Source of the DNA: Micromussa lordhowensis
Taxonomy: Eukaryota; Cnidaria; Anthozoa; Scleractinia; Lobophylliidae
Reading direction: 5' to 3'
Length of the DNA stretch: 64,000 nucleotides
Assembly (NCBI GenBank): GCA_964020085.1
Contig: OZ026609.1
Location: 4,956,303-5,020,302, forward strand
Below the pieces are notes generated by a model. The model did no database searches. It had not been told where the DNA came from and was given only the letters and a program-made list of their open reading frames with translations. Of this stretch, positions 62,746 through 64,000 are shown in pieces. The position numbers and the translations under genes were made by a program. How positions within the stretch are numbered: position 1 is the first letter of the stretch; every line of letters begins with the position of its first letter.

Positions 62746-63070
62746 ATATGTGGTAATCGCCACCTCATTTAATTTTCATTTTGTTTTTTCAATTCCTTAG
62801 CGAGAACAGCTAAGGAAAGCAAAAACCAAAAAGGCAAATATTGGCTGTTTACTTTAAGGCAAATCCAGAATTTAGGATTAAAAATAAACGATCTGTTTAC
62901 TTTAAGGTTAAATTTCACTTTTAGCACGTTTCAGATGAAACTCTTTAAGCCTATCTCATGATATTTTGGGTGCAACCTCTCACAGGCCGTTTAAATCTTT
63001 CTGGCGACATTTTGACAGCCTTCATTTGAAAAACCTAACTGAGCGCAATTATTTATTCACAAACATGTCT
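62746..63070. repeat. Flank block Y, second copy, right part
   Basis: Continues the copy interrupted by the LINE: ATATGTGGTAATCGCC, GGCAAATATTGGCTGTTTAC, TTTGGGTGCAACCTCTCACA, AATTATTTATTCACAAACAT. The left part is at 60770-61034. Confidence 0.75.
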
Positions 63071-63224
63071 AAAGTGGTTAATATTTATGATCGATATTCT
63101 CGATAAACAAAGCCACTGAAAAAATTGTGCTATCGCTTTAAAGTTAACCGTGATATGCATTCATAATCCAGAATATCAAGTCAGAAATCTTCCTACGTAC
63201 TGTTTCCCAAATTAATATATGACG

Positions 63225-63790
63225 GCAATTACTTTATGCAACAGCTGTTATTTGGAATCCACCCACCATCTTAGATTTCTTGGGGTTTTTTAGGTAAAGT
63301 CAGAAAACCACAGAATGGCTTACTCAAAAGCAGTTCATTAATACTAACAAAAGCATGCTAAAAGGATATCAAAAAATGCCATAAGAAAGAAAACACCTTC
63401 AATACAAATGGGAAAGCTCAACTTTGGAAAACGTGCTCGTCAAGCTTTTTAGCAAACAACTAAACGTCAGACCAAATTATTGCCCAATAAATTTTAGATT
63501 GAGTTGCTCAATTTAATGGCACGTCACTGGAGTAAATTTTGAAGGAGATAAATCACGGAAGAAAAAAAAATTGAATACCAAAATTTGGTGCAGTTTAAAC
63601 TTCATCCATCTTTAAGTAACTAACGTTGAGTCCTATACCAATTAAATTATTTCTTCATAGTCCCAAAAACGGTTAAATGATAATAGGATGAAATATTATA
63701 GGACCTACGTCAGGGACTAAAATATGTCACTCGTGATATGTTAAATTCTTCGGCAGTGGTTTCCATTCGTGTTTATGTTTTGTTCATTGT
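63225..63790. repeat. Flank block X, second copy
   Basis: Matches 56460-57060 in order and orientation (ACGTGCTCGT, TTGCCCAATAAATTTTAGAT, AAAATATGTCACTCGTGATA). In the first copy the GPCR 3' end follows after about 200 bp, which here would be just beyond the window. Confidence 0.75.
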
Positions 63791-64000
63791 ACGTTTTTGT
63801 GATTTGCTACATACAGCTATTAATTAACTTAACTTCGTCACTGCAACATAATCTGCTGATTTTTTACAAACGAGTTTCGCATGTATTTATATTTAGGCTT
63901 AAGATAGAGTAATTTATTTATCAAGGTTATACCGACATGCGATAAAAGAATCGATTATCATTTCTTAAATGATGCAACTTGGACACAACACAGAAGGTAT
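63791..64000. other. Right edge, no gene seen
   Basis: AT-rich DNA between flank block X and the end of the window. By analogy with the first copy it should precede the 3' end of a minus-strand GPCR. Confidence 0.4.

Overview
The window looks like nuclear DNA of an anthozoan cnidarian, most likely a stony coral or close relative. The evidence is AT-rich intergenic DNA, GT-AG introns, clustered intron-poor rhodopsin-type GPCR genes, mosaic extracellular genes built from phase-1 exons, and a dense load of repeat families that I recognise (from memory, not from a search) as common in coral genomes. No bacterial features, CRISPR arrays or rRNA genes were seen.

Layout. (1) 0.75-15.5 kb, minus strand: the 5' part of one mosaic secreted or membrane protein gene. 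Twelve exons can be joined in one reading frame: signal peptide, a six-bladed YWTD propeller (two exons), a selectin-type six-Cys sushi/CCP domain, a D8C (uromodulin/GP2-type) domain, then seven more CCP exons, running off the left edge. The CCP exons have been copied with their introns. (2) 18.1-19.1 and 26.2-27.2 kb, plus strand: two single-coding-exon GPCRs (called family 1 here). Between them lies a complete Ty3/gypsy LTR retrotransposon (19173-24932) with identical LTRs, intact gag and pol, and a textbook -1 frameshift site. (3) 28-36 kb: nested transposon debris, including a fold-back element, LINE tails, a P-element-like THAP remnant and a TTAA-flanked MITE inside a coral minisatellite, plus the first two-exon GPCR (family 2). 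(4) 36-51 kb: three tandem ~5.4-kb cassettes, each with an intact two-exon family-2 GPCR on the plus strand and a decayed family-1 GPCR on the minus strand. (5) 53.5-58.2 kb: two intact family-1 GPCRs on the minus strand. (6) 58.8-64 kb: duplicated flanks of that GPCR, broken up by two LINE fragments. The arrangement predicts another GPCR just past the right edge.

How the parts relate. Eight intact GPCRs and three GPCR pseudogenes show a receptor cluster expanding by tandem duplication while transposons insert into it. The most notable regulatory signal is a five-codon upstream ORF whose stop overlaps the main start codon as ATGA in all four family-2 receptors; it points to coupled termination-reinitiation control. 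All calls come from reading the sequence; no searches were run.
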